From Oceanobacter sp. (GTDB lineage: Bacteria; Pseudomonadota; Gammaproteobacteria; Pseudomonadales; Oceanobacteraceae), in the NCBI GenBank assembly GCA_002733645.1, contig NVWL01000001.1, forward strand, positions 186,001 to 250,000: 64,000 nucleotides of DNA, in the 5' to 3' direction. Both the position numbers and the translations under genes were made by a program. This document shows, one piece after another, positions 1 to 7,817 of this stretch (the stretch's first letter is position 1; each line of letters starts with the position of its first letter). Below the pieces are notes generated by a model. It searched no databases. It was not told the origin of the DNA and saw only the letters and a program-made list of their open reading frames with translations.

Positions 1-2
1 AA

Positions 3-665
3 ATAAAAAATCTATCGAGTGAGAATGCAACTTTAGCGACACAGCTTAAGGCGAAAGATGCGCAAATACTTAAAGAAAAACAAGCGGTAGAAGCCAAGTT
101 TTCAACGCAAATTGCCGCAAAAAATCAAGAGCTTGCCCGCTTGAATAAAGAAATCTCTACGATTTCTGAAGCGCAAGGGGCGGATGTCAGTATGCCGGAT
201 CTCCTTTCTCGCTTAAGTGACAATCTTGAAGAAGCGAATACACGACTTAAAAAGAACAACAATGAATTTAAACTCAACGATGTCTCAATAAAAATTAAGG
301 CTCTGCCGGGACAAAACGGGAATGGCTTAAGTTTTATCAAGCGCGATGAATTAGAAAAAGTAGATGCCAATGTTCTATCTGAAATTAGCATCAAATATCG
401 TCCGGATAACGGAGCGAATAAAGCGGGTAATAAGTCTGTTGCTGTGCCTGATGTTAGTGGATATACCGAGCGTCTGGCGCATCGAAAACTGCGCGAAGCC
501 GGCTTGAAAATTGAATTTGAGTACGAATCCGTGATTGATGTGGAAGGTCAACCATCAAAGCATGGTCGCGTCGTGGCGCAATCGCCACAAGCACACGCGC
601 AGGTAGATCCGGGGATACGAATTTGGGTCACGATTGGTAAACGTACTTTGATTGAGGCGGGTTAA
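3..665 (+). CDS. PASTA-domain protein, 5' end outside window
   Basis: The reading frame is open from base 3, so the gene starts before the window; a TTG at 141 is internal and not a credible start. The visible part (about 220 residues) begins with a charged, Gln/Lys/Glu-rich stretch that should form a coiled coil, followed by a helix, a strand-rich segment (residues reading FKLNDVSIKIKALPG), and a C-terminal PASTA domain of about 70 residues (VPDVSGYTERLAHRKLREAG, ending RIWVTIGK). PASTA domains bind peptidoglycan or act as spacers in cell-wall proteins. The next gene starts 3 bases after the stop, so the two are surely co-transcribed and share the same layout. The function is unknown; the N-terminus and any signal peptide cannot be judged. 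Confidence 0.8.
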   Translation: MKNLSSENATLATQLKAKDAQILKEKQAVEAKFSTQIAAKNQELARLNKEISTISEAQGADVSMPDLLSRLSDNLEEANTRLKKNNNEFKLNDVSIKIKALPGQNGNGLSFIKRDELEKVDANVLSEISIKYRPDNGANKAGNKSVAVPDVSGYTERLAHRKLREAGLKIEFEYESVIDVEGQPSKHGRVVAQSPQAHAQVDPGIRIWVTIGKRTLIEAG

Positions 666-667
666 GG

Positions 668-1258
668 ATGGCGACGTTTAGAAAAAGAAGTCAGTTGCAA
701 AATAACAGCGCGGCATCGGTAGGCGACTTGATTTCAGAAATAGGACGAGGCGTTGCGCAAGCGCAGCAGCAAATTGATGCAGCCACCCTAGAGTCTTTCA
801 AAGCAATGTACTCAGAAGGTGACGATTACGCACGTGAGCTTCGAAGCATTGGCTACCAACCTACTTGGTATCACATTCCAGAAGCGTCAGCGGAAGTGAA
901 TTTGTCGTTGTCTATGAGCGCAAGCACCTCAACATCGACGACAAGTAAAAGCCAACTGTTTGGCACAACAGTGGATGCGACCACTCAGAATCAGTTTAAC
1001 TTCAGTTCAGAATTAAGCAGCAAGTTGTCGTTTAAGGTGGTGCCTGTACCACCGCCTATTTCACCTGATCAGGTGGCAGTCGTGCCTCAATTGGAAGGGC
1101 TTACTTTAGCGAACGCTGCGGAGTTGTTAGCCGAGCTAGGTATCGAGTTTGACTATGCAAATGACCTTGAAAAGGACAGTGAGCTAGAGGTGAAAGAGCA
1201 GGCGCCTAAGCCTGGCTCAATGATTAGCCGTGACGAAAAAGTAGTCATCATTGCCTGA
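668..1258 (+). CDS. PASTA-domain protein without signal peptide
   Basis: A 196-residue protein. Residues about 15-45 form a predicted helix (GDLISEIGRGVAQAQQQID), residues 75-125 are strand-like and very rich in Ser/Thr, and the segment LSFKVVPVPPP leads into a C-terminal PASTA domain (about 133-196, QLEGLTLANAAELLAELGI). There is no signal peptide or membrane segment. The order helix, strands, Pro-containing linker and PASTA is the same as in the gene just upstream, which suggests an old tandem duplication. The amphipathic helix followed by strand-rich segment recalls DUF2589-type proteins, but that link is only a guess. ATG start with a GAGG-type ribosome site overlapping the end of the previous gene. 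Function unknown. Confidence 0.85.
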   Translation: MATFRKRSQLQNNSAASVGDLISEIGRGVAQAQQQIDAATLESFKAMYSEGDDYARELRSIGYQPTWYHIPEASAEVNLSLSMSASTSTSTTSKSQLFGTTVDATTQNQFNFSSELSSKLSFKVVPVPPPISPDQVAVVPQLEGLTLANAAELLAELGIEFDYANDLEKDSELEVKEQAPKPGSMISRDEKVVIIA

Positions 1259-1307
1259 TGATGTACAGCGCGACTTGTCTTTAAAGAATTTAATTTAGGA
1301 GATAGAT

Positions 1308-2687
1308 ATGCCCGGCCCATTTGATGACATCAAGAATTACGCCCGTTCACGCGGCTACAATTTAGCAGGCATGGACAGCCCATTGGCGTCGTTGTTGTCG
1401 TTAATTGGGCGTGTTGGTACGGCAACGACTCCATCGGCCGGTGGCGCTCCAGGCGGATCGGCTACTCAACCTGGTGGCGGGCAATCAAACGCATCTGGGG
1501 CGACCGACAATGGCGCAGCGGGAAATAACGCTAATGGCGATGGTGGCGATAATACAGTAGGGAATGGTACTGAAGGAAACGGTACCGATAATGGTGACGG
1601 AAATGGTGCCGCAGCAACCAATACCGGAACAACCACCGAAGTCACTATTACTGAATTAAAGAAAGGTGATAACGACGCAACGCACACCTGGAATGGCCAA
1701 AGCTACCCTAACGAAAACGGCACTTACGTAAAAGATCTGCAAGAACGCTTGTTGGAGCTTGGTTATTGGGTATCTTCGCCGTCGTCATCGAATGGTCGTC
1801 TGTGTGATGGTGATTACGGCGTCACCACCAAAGGTACTGTGGCGTTGTTTCAACTTGAACACATGGCGTTAAATCCTGACAACAGCATTGATGAATCAAA
1901 AATCACCGGCGTGTATGACACGGCAACGATTACAGCAATGGAAGCTGCAACAACGACTAGGCCTTCTCATAAAGCCGCGAACCTCGCCGGTGATGTTCAA
2001 TTTGTGCAGCTCCCACCTTCGACAAACTACACGCGTTACAGTCCACAATATGATGATGGTGCTGAAGCGAGTTTTACCGTGTTGTCAGGGACTAACTACC
2101 GTTTTATGACGGACAATTGGGCGCGTGCAGAAACCGTCGATTTAATTAAAAAAGTCTGTGATGAATGGAATAACAAAGGTAAAGAGCAGTTACTCATTGG
2201 TGATTTATCGCTATTTCATGGTGGTGATATGCCAAGCCACAGTACCCACGAAGAAGGCTTTAGCGCTGACCTTGATCACGATAAATATTGCAGTATTAAC
2301 CGTGCTGCGTTTGATCCGGTTGAAGCACTTGAGTTGGTGGATTTATTTGAAGACGAAGGTGCCGAAAAAATGTACCTCAACTGCCATCACGTGATTATGG
2401 AAAACACCAAAACGGAATGGATGGGCGGGCATCACCATCACCTGCATATTTACTCATCCGCGGGCAATGTGTATCGCCGTAAAACGGGATGTGGGGCGTG
2501 CGCAAAATACGCGACTTGTGATTACAAAATCTTAAAAGTTGCGAAGAAAGGCGTTGCCAACAGCGATGAAACTTACGACCCAACAACGACCTACAACAAT
2601 GAAGGGTATTCCGGTTTGGTGTATCGATTAGCCAGCAGTGCCGGAAATGGAAAATATTATGTCGCAGAAACGAATAGCCCAGACTAA
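1308..2687 (+). CDS. Peptidoglycan-binding protein with M74/LAS-like endopeptidase domain
   Basis: A 459-residue protein preceded by a clear AGGAG ribosome site. Order: N-terminal module (1-38, with RGYNLAGMDSP and LIGRVGT) also found in the next gene; a Gly/Asn/Thr-rich linker (39-108); a peptidoglycan-binding domain of the PG_binding_1 type (about 120-210, LQERLLELGYW and DGDYGVTTKGTVALFQ); and a LAS-type metallopeptidase domain (about 255-385). Likely zinc ligands are H314 and D321 in HSTHEEGFSADLD (the H-x6-D spacing of MepA-like enzymes) and H378 or H380 in the HHHHLH run; the preceding GDLSLFHGG also resembles MepA. By family this would cut peptide cross-links in murein. There is no Sec signal, so export must use another route or lysis. 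A Cys-containing tail follows. Confidence 0.82.
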   Translation: MPGPFDDIKNYARSRGYNLAGMDSPLASLLSLIGRVGTATTPSAGGAPGGSATQPGGGQSNASGATDNGAAGNNANGDGGDNTVGNGTEGNGTDNGDGNGAAATNTGTTTEVTITELKKGDNDATHTWNGQSYPNENGTYVKDLQERLLELGYWVSSPSSSNGRLCDGDYGVTTKGTVALFQLEHMALNPDNSIDESKITGVYDTATITAMEAATTTRPSHKAANLAGDVQFVQLPPSTNYTRYSPQYDDGAEASFTVLSGTNYRFMTDNWARAETVDLIKKVCDEWNNKGKEQLLIGDLSLFHGGDMPSHSTHEEGFSADLDHDKYCSINRAAFDPVEALELVDLFEDEGAEKMYLNCHHVIMENTKTEWMGGHHHHLHIYSSAGNVYRRKTGCGACAKYATCDYKILKVAKKGVANSDETYDPTTTYNNEGYSGLVYRLASSAGNGKYYVAETNSPD

Positions 2688-2708
2688 ATAAATACGGAGA
2701 TTGGTGTC

Positions 2709-4796
2709 ATGAGTGATTGGATAGAGTTGTTGAAGCAAGAAGCGAAACGTCGCGGATATACACTAGGTGGTATGAATAGCCCAGCATCAGAATTGATGGA
2801 GCTAATCGGTCGTGTTGGTACCGGTGCGACGCCAACAACGCCAGCCACGAACACTGGTCAGAGCAGTACGACAACGACTCAAAACCAAACACCAGCTCAG
2901 CCCGTTGCGCAAACCAACTCAGTACAAGGCATTCAAAATTTACGGTTGGGTGATTACGACAATAAGAGTAATAAATATCGCTATGACGGCACCGAAGCTC
3001 CACGTGTGAATGGCCAAACCTATAATCAGGTTGAAACTCTGCAAACAAACCTGCGCAGTATTGGTTTAGATGAAATTGTTGGTACAGCAGATGGCGATTA
3101 CGGTAGTCGTTCAGCTATTGCCGTCGCAATTTTTCAAGGGTTTGCTCAAGTTAAAACGCGCGATGACACCAATGCGAACACACCAAACCCAATGAACTAC
3201 ACGGGCGGTGTAACCGGCAATGCGGATGGTTTAACACGCCAGACATTGCAGCGGTATGTGAATGAAAATATCGTTCTCCCCGTTCAAAATCTAAAACAAG
3301 TACTGACTGACTGTGGTTTGGGTGATTTGGTCGGCACGATTGATAATAACTACAATTGGGCGACTTACTTATCGGTTCGTGAGTTCCAGATTTACGCAAA
3401 AATGGGGAGGGTGGCTCAGCGACCCGCTTCACCGAATAGTAGCGGCCCATTATCTGATTCGCTCACCACGGCCGAAAATACCGAACCTTACACGGGGCCT
3501 GTGAGTGGTGTGGTGGATTTGACAACAGACAGTCAAATGTCCCGCTGGTCGACGAACCTGTACCATATTCAGCTGATTACTGAAGCGTGGACAATGAGTA
3601 ACGGCACTCGTACCTCACTTCAAAGTCAGAATTTTATTCGTCATGACGCTATGACTAATGCATCGCCTCGGGTGTGGATGCGCGACTTTACCGGTCATTA
3701 CACCTTGCCGACGGCACGTCAAAACGACACGCATACGGTGGTAGGTGGTTACAGTGCCTATGCAGGTTGGGGTGGCCCAGTGTCGCTGCCTCGTTATGAT
3801 CATACTTGGTCGCCAGAGTCAGAGTTTTTACCTGACCACTGTACTGGCAAAACATGGGCTACCATGACCGCTGCCGAGAAGTCGACCTACCGTACGATAC
3901 GTTCAATTTGTGAGCGTGAATCGTTAGGCTATTTTGATTGTATGAACGCCTATGACCGAGCGGTTGTGTCTGCTGGTCCCTACCACTGGACGATTTGTAT
4001 TTTAGAAAGTGCCAGTCCTAATAAACCGGGCAATGGCGAACTCGTGCCTTTATTAGCACGTTTGCGAGTGAATCATCCAACGGAATATCAAACCTACTTT
4101 GAATACTTTGGTGTGCGTCCATCTGACGATTGGGGAACGAAGGGGGATGACTTCTTTGATACCTCAAAGCATAAGTACTCAGGTTGGTTGTCCTTTCAAT
4201 TAACGGCGACAGATTATGTGGATATTCCACGTATTCGTGAGCTAGGTGACTATTTCCGTACGTGGCATTGGTTTTATCGTGTGCAAATGATGTGTCGCCT
4301 TTCGAGCGATGTGCAAGAAGAAATGTGGACATACGCTCGAATGCGAGTGCGCGATATTCAAGCGACAGAATGGGATGGCACGGCAACGGTTTCGGATGGA
4401 AGTGGTGGAACGCGCAACGCCTTAATTGGTGATTACTTCACCTCAGAGAAGGCGTTGGCGATGATTACACGCTGGCACGTTTGGTCTCCTGGGGGCATGG
4501 TGTCAGGGGGCAATGCCGGGAGTTGGTTAAAGCAAGTACTCACCGCTGCTAACCTTACTGGTGACCCATCAACATGGACGAATGCAAATGAAGCCACGCT
4601 GATCACTAAGTTACGTGAAAAAGGACGAGCAAAAGCCGCGGGTCTTGGGGATGGTTTGGACGATATTAATACCTGGCCAACGAGTATGCCATCCTCTTGG
4701 AACTTAACCTTAAACACCGCCACGGTAGGTACTTTTTCTGCGGACCGTAACTCGTTTGATTTAGATACAACAGGCCTACCAACGCAGGCATTTTGA
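2709..4796 (+). CDS. Large peptidoglycan-binding protein with lysozyme-like region
   Basis: A 695-residue protein. Residues 1-36 repeat the N-terminal module of the previous gene (RGYTLGGMNSP and LIGRVGTG), then a Thr/Gln/Pro-rich linker, then two PG_binding_1-like domains (about 100-185 and 190-280, with DGDYGSRSAIAVAIFQ and DNNYNWATYLSVREFQ). The C-terminal 400 residues are not a family I recognise outright, but the stretch ERESLGYFDCMNAYDRAVVS, then GPYHWTI and GELVPLLARL, resembles the active-site region of phage and bacterial muramidases, with E404 the best acid candidate. No signal peptide. The gene sits 21 bases after the endopeptidase gene with GGAG upstream of ATG. Together the pair could cut both glycan strands and peptide bridges. 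The enzymatic call is inference. Confidence 0.78.
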   Translation: MSDWIELLKQEAKRRGYTLGGMNSPASELMELIGRVGTGATPTTPATNTGQSSTTTTQNQTPAQPVAQTNSVQGIQNLRLGDYDNKSNKYRYDGTEAPRVNGQTYNQVETLQTNLRSIGLDEIVGTADGDYGSRSAIAVAIFQGFAQVKTRDDTNANTPNPMNYTGGVTGNADGLTRQTLQRYVNENIVLPVQNLKQVLTDCGLGDLVGTIDNNYNWATYLSVREFQIYAKMGRVAQRPASPNSSGPLSDSLTTAENTEPYTGPVSGVVDLTTDSQMSRWSTNLYHIQLITEAWTMSNGTRTSLQSQNFIRHDAMTNASPRVWMRDFTGHYTLPTARQNDTHTVVGGYSAYAGWGGPVSLPRYDHTWSPESEFLPDHCTGKTWATMTAAEKSTYRTIRSICERESLGYFDCMNAYDRAVVSAGPYHWTICILESASPNKPGNGELVPLLARLRVNHPTEYQTYFEYFGVRPSDDWGTKGDDFFDTSKHKYSGWLSFQLTATDYVDIPRIRELGDYFRTWHWFYRVQMMCRLSSDVQEEMWTYARMRVRDIQATEWDGTATVSDGSGGTRNALIGDYFTSEKALAMITRWHVWSPGGMVSGGNAGSWLKQVLTAANLTGDPSTWTNANEATLITKLREKGRAKAAGLGDGLDDINTWPTSMPSSWNLTLNTATVGTFSADRNSFDLDTTGLPTQAF

Positions 4797-5086
4797 TGAG
4801 CTTAAAAGATAAAGCGATGTCGTTTGCTTTTCAGCAAATCATTGGTCAGCTGCAAAACTCCGGGACTAACCAAAGTCCCTCGCAAGGATCAAGTAGCTCA
4901 TCCATTGACAATCAGATGGAAAACCTTTTTTCGCAATTAGCGGAAAAAGGGGGCTTAAACCCAGCCGTCATGGAAGAAAAAATTGGCGGTAAGCTGGATG
5001 GCATGATGGATCAAATGGCCGGGCCTATTTCTGAGATGGCTGAAAAAGCATTGAATGAAAAAATGGAGGAAGAGAGTAACCGTTAA
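4796..5086 (+). CDS. Small Gln/Ser-rich, Met-rich helical protein
   Basis: A 96-residue protein whose ATG overlaps the TGA of the upstream gene by one base (TGATG), so translation is probably coupled; an upstream in-frame TTG at 4793 is less likely. The sequence has an N-terminal helix (KDKAMSFAFQQIIGQL), a Ser/Gln-rich linker, and a second helical part with several Met (GGKLDGMMDQMAG). No signal peptide or membrane segment. Coupling to the putative muramidase suggests a partner role such as chaperone, adaptor or immunity protein, but nothing in the sequence proves it. The last codons form one arm of the terminator that closes the cluster. Confidence 0.72.
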   Translation: MSLKDKAMSFAFQQIIGQLQNSGTNQSPSQGSSSSSIDNQMENLFSQLAEKGGLNPAVMEEKIGGKLDGMMDQMAGPISEMAEKALNEKMEEESNR

Positions 5087-5114
5087 TGGGCATGTATAAC
5101 GGTTACTCTTTTTT
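5073..5114 (+). terminator. Rho-independent terminator of the PASTA/murein cluster
   Basis: Perfect 13-bp inverted repeat (AGAGTAACCGTTA at 5073-5085 and its complement at 5097-5109) followed by a T-run to 5114. The left arm lies inside the last codons of the upstream gene. Confidence 0.88.
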
Positions 5115-5143
5115 GGATCAACTGCCTTTTTAGATCAACTGCT
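5110..5143. repeat. 17-bp tandem duplication between convergent genes
   Basis: Two adjacent units, 5110-5126 (TTTTTGGATCAACTGCC) and 5127-5143, match at 15 of 17 positions. The second unit contains the stop codon of nhaD on the minus strand. Confidence 0.75.
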
Positions 5144-6391
5144 TAGGAATTGCCCTAATAGCATAGTCAGCCCGTAGCCTGCGGTATAGGCCAGGAGCAA
5201 AGCTACGATAAAGCGCATATAGCTACCAAAGGTAAGCTCATCGACTTTGCTCATTGCTACAATACCGGCTGCAGATCCAATGATCAGTAGTGACCCGCCA
5301 ACACCCACAGCGTACGTTAGCGATAGCCATTCAGCGGCGGTCATAGTGACGTCTGATTTAAGCAGTGCGGCAGTAAGTGGCACGTTATCAATCAGTGATG
5401 AAATTAATCCCATCAAATAGTTGGCTTGCCACGCTGGAATGTATTCATAAATGCTAACAAAGGCATCCAGCGCATGAATCTCTTTCAGCGCGCCGACAAT
5501 CAATAGAATTCCTAAGAAGAACATCAAGGTATCGAACTCAATACGACGAATGTAATCCATGATGGGATCATTTTCAGTATCTTCCCCCATGAATTTTGCG
5601 ACCAAGAACATCACCGATAATCCCGTAAGAAAGGTCAGTACAGGTGGAATGTCAAAGGCGACGTTAAACGCGATCGTTGTAAAAATTGTGCTTAAAAAGA
5701 CCAAGGCAATGGTGATGTCGACGGCTTGTAAGTCATGACTTTTTTTATTGATCACAACGACGTCCGATAGCGGTTTCATCATTAACAAAATTAGCACCCC
5801 TACGGCTAATATAGCGGGGCCAGCGAGGAGTAATAGGTTGGTTATTTCTGCTTTCCCGTCGAGAAAAATCATCAAGGTGGTGACGTCACCAGTGATCATA
5901 GCTACACCGCCGGAGTTAACGGCAAAGACAGTTACGGCCGCAAACCGCAGCTTTTTCGCTACGTCGAGATTGAGTGATAATACTAAGGCAATGGAGACAA
6001 GAGTTGCAGTAATGTTATCGGCTAATGATGAGAATAAAAACGCAAACAGGCCGGTAAGCAGTAACAGCTTTCGTTCTGAAATTTTGTGAGGCAGTAGCCT
6101 GAAAATTAAGGTTTCAATCAGCCCTTTTTTGTTTAGATATGCCACAAACGTCATGGCAGCGGTGAGAAATAGCCACAAACTAGCAATCTCGCCGATGTTT
6201 TCTTGCAGCCCTAACATCACATCGTCATGCAGCTCTGTGTGGGCGCTTGCGGCAAATAAGGTGACCCAAGAGACAGCACCAAGAAACAGTACGGATTGGG
6301 CTTTATTAATGTGAATTACTTCTTCAAGGACAATGGCCAGCAGGCCAATGAGCGCAAGGGCGATTAACACCCAGGAAATATACTCAGGCAT
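5135..6391 (-). CDS. nhaD: NhaD-type Na+/H+ antiporter
   Basis: A 418-residue inner-membrane protein with 11 to 12 hydrophobic segments spread over its length. The overall pattern fits NhaD of the ion transporter superfamily: SLADNITATLVSIAL near residues 120-137, NSGGVAMITGDVTT near 160, a cytoplasmic loop with DTENDPIMDYIRRIEFDTL, and SSLIDNVPLTAALL near 335, which holds the conserved Asp-Asn pair. The protein exchanges cytoplasmic Na+ or Li+ for protons and is common in marine and halotolerant bacteria. It is convergent with the PASTA cluster and has its own promoter (see 6442-6470). Length is normal for the family; no defect seen. Confidence 0.93.
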   Translation of the reverse strand: MPEYISWVLIALALIGLLAIVLEEVIHINKAQSVLFLGAVSWVTLFAASAHTELHDDVMLGLQENIGEIASLWLFLTAAMTFVAYLNKKGLIETLIFRLLPHKISERKLLLLTGLFAFLFSSLADNITATLVSIALVLSLNLDVAKKLRFAAVTVFAVNSGGVAMITGDVTTLMIFLDGKAEITNLLLLAGPAILAVGVLILLMMKPLSDVVVINKKSHDLQAVDITIALVFLSTIFTTIAFNVAFDIPPVLTFLTGLSVMFLVAKFMGEDTENDPIMDYIRRIEFDTLMFFLGILLIVGALKEIHALDAFVSIYEYIPAWQANYLMGLISSLIDNVPLTAALLKSDVTMTAAEWLSLTYAVGVGGSLLIIGSAAGIVAMSKVDELTFGSYMRFIVALLLAYTAGYGLTMLLGQFLSS

Positions 6392-6441
6392 ATTAATACT
6401 TCAGCGTTAGGTGTTACGGCGGAAATCCGTCTAGGAGCCTG

Positions 6442-6470
6442 ATTCTATGCCTTATGCGCTTATGTTTGAA
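6442..6470 (-). promoter_or_regulatory. Likely sigma-70 promoter of nhaD
   Basis: On the minus strand TTCAAA (6465-6470) and TAGAAT (6442-6447) are separated by exactly 17 bases and lie about 50 bases upstream of the nhaD ATG. Confidence 0.5.
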
Positions 6471-6496
6471 GGTATATGAAGTCTTGTTTTAGCAAC

Positions 6497-6529
6497 AGAC
6501 TGATCCAGTACAAGCACTGAGATCAGTCT
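6497..6529. repeat. 9-bp inverted repeat between nhaD promoter and cNMP gene
   Basis: AGACTGATC at 6497-6505 pairs perfectly with GATCAGTCT at 6521-6529 across a 15-base loop. No T-run follows on either strand, so it is either a non-canonical terminator for the gene ending at 6542 or an operator upstream of nhaD. Confidence 0.5.
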
Positions 6530-6541
6530 AGGGAGCGAACT

Positions 6542-7168
6542 TTATTCTTCGGTGAATTCATTCCAGTCACGAAGTAGCTCTGCTTGAAGATGGGCAAGCT
6601 CCATTAACGCATGAAGTTCGGCGGCTATATCCTTTTTGCCACTGTAAATTGGAAGCGCATGGATACGTTCAACCAAGGGGTGTTGGCGGTTTTTAATTTT
6701 ATTCTTCTCTAATGCCCAGCGAATATTACTGTTCAGCATTCGGAAGAAGATAATGCGGGTAGATAAGGTAAATACGCTAACACTGGGGTTTAAGCTGAAG
6801 TGATCAAACTCAATGCCAGCGAGCAATACCTGGCGGCTAGTGACGTGAATAGAGGCTGAACGTTTAAAGTTCAAGACCATGGCCATTACGCCAAATGGCT
6901 CGCCGGGGTTGATTTGGTTGAGCGATGTTTCGGAGGTGTCATCGGCAGTAACGTCTAACTGGCCCTTCAATAAGAAATAGAGCACATTCGCTTTGTCGCC
7001 CTTATGAACAATGACTTCTCCTTCATCGGCCGTCACAAATCTCGTTAAGCTCATTAAAAGTTCAAACTGCTCTGGGTCAGACTTCATTAGCTCTTTAAAA
7101 AAGGTGACACCCGAGACGGTTCTGTGAAGGCTTTCAATGGGGTAGTCATCTCTTGTAACCGGGCGCAT
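6542..7168 (-). CDS. Cyclic nucleotide-binding domain protein
   Basis: A 208-residue cytoplasmic protein. Residues about 40-130 form a cNMP-binding fold: ADEGEVIVHKGDKANVLYFL, a short Gly turn in LLKGQLDV, and PGEPFGVMAMVLNFKRSASI where the phosphate-binding cassette would lie. The C-terminal third is helical, but I see no Crp-type helix-turn-helix, so this is not a usual Crp/Fnr activator. The ligand-contact Arg and Ser/Thr are only partly as expected, so cAMP or c-di-GMP binding is uncertain. The gene stands alone between nhaD and the divergent lipoprotein gene. Role unknown, possibly a sensor acting through protein contacts. Confidence 0.82.
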   Translation of the reverse strand: MRPVTRDDYPIESLHRTVSGVTFFKELMKSDPEQFELLMSLTRFVTADEGEVIVHKGDKANVLYFLLKGQLDVTADDTSETSLNQINPGEPFGVMAMVLNFKRSASIHVTSRQVLLAGIEFDHFSLNPSVSVFTLSTRIIFFRMLNSNIRWALEKNKIKNRQHPLVERIHALPIYSGKKDIAAELHALMELAHLQAELLRDWNEFTEE

Positions 7169-7260
7169 GCTGCTATCCTAATAATTCCTATCTATTTAGC
7201 ATAGCAGCAAAAAATATCCGCAGTGAGAATAGGCACACACTGTTGTAAGGAGTCAGTGTG

Positions 7261-7413
7261 ATGCAAGTGAAGAATGTCGGTTTAGTCTTTTGGTTTTCAG
7301 TCGTACTTACGGCGTGTGGCGCAGATGATCCGGCACGTGAAGAATTGTGTGCCGAGATGAACGAGCTAGGGTTTAGTTCGTTAGTGCTGCCGCTTGAGCT
7401 AGGGCACCTCTGA
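7261..7413 (+). CDS. Small lipoprotein gene with 3' end replaced by a MITE
   Basis: ATG at 7261 follows the strong GGAG of AAGGAGTCAGTGTG and encodes 50 residues: a short basic start, a hydrophobic core and a lipobox LTAC, then CGADDPAREELCAEM. It would be a lipid-anchored envelope peptide. The last three codons (GHL, stop) come from the inverted-repeat end of the element that starts at 7399-7403, so the native C-terminus is lost. If the element and one copy of CTAG are removed, the frame continues through 7681 to a TAA at about 7744, giving about 22 more residues. Whether the short form is functional is unknown. Confidence 0.5.
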   Translation: MQVKNVGLVFWFSVVLTACGADDPAREELCAEMNELGFSSLVLPLELGHL

Positions 7414-7676
7414 TTAATGCAGTCGTGCGCGTGAGTCCTGTAACGCTTTAGATCGAGGCGTTGATTGAGGTTAATGGCGGGTCCTTAATAATATCAACAA
7501 CAAAGATATAAAGTGTCTACAGGCCACGCCCCTCACTACCTATAAACAGGGGATTTCAGAAAAATACCATTTCGGTGTTGCTACTTTTCGACGTGACCCG
7601 TCATGCCATCTAAGTAGCGCCTTGAACTGTTATTTTTCTGAAAGCCGCAGCCATAACTGCATTAATCAGAGGTGCC
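7403..7676. mobile_element. MITE-like element, 274 bp, perfect 20-bp terminal inverted repeats
   Basis: GGCACCTCTGATTAATGCAG at 7403-7422 is repeated in exact inverse orientation at 7657-7676. Both ends are flanked by CTAG (7399-7402 and 7677-7680), consistent with a 4-bp target duplication of the kind made by IS5-family elements, although CTAG could also be part of the repeat because it is palindromic. There is no transposase ORF inside. An inner 13-bp inverted repeat (TTTCAGAAAAATA, 7554-7566 and 7631-7643) would fold the right half into a hairpin. It interrupts the 7261 lipoprotein gene. Parent element not identified. Confidence 0.75.
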
Positions 7677-7817
7677 CTAGCCTTTTTGAACTTCTCGTGT
7701 AGGCCGAAAAAGAGAGCCTGCACGGAGAATAAGACTCTGCTTTAATACTCCCCTGTTGCAAACTCAACTCACAAAGCCCAACTTAAAAAATTTAGAGTAC
7801 AAAGTTCAGGAGGGAGA
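7414..7817. other. Gene-free stretch: MITE body and leader of the DUF2804 gene
   Basis: Up to 7680 this is the MITE-like element; 7681-7745 is the displaced 3' part of the lipoprotein frame; the rest is an A/T-rich leader ending in a strong AGGAGGG ribosome site before the ATG at 7818. No other gene seen. Confidence 0.6.

Noticed and set aside
1466-1687. Minus-strand frame opposite the Gly/Asn-rich linker
   Set aside because: Results from biased composition of the linker; no start context or domain.
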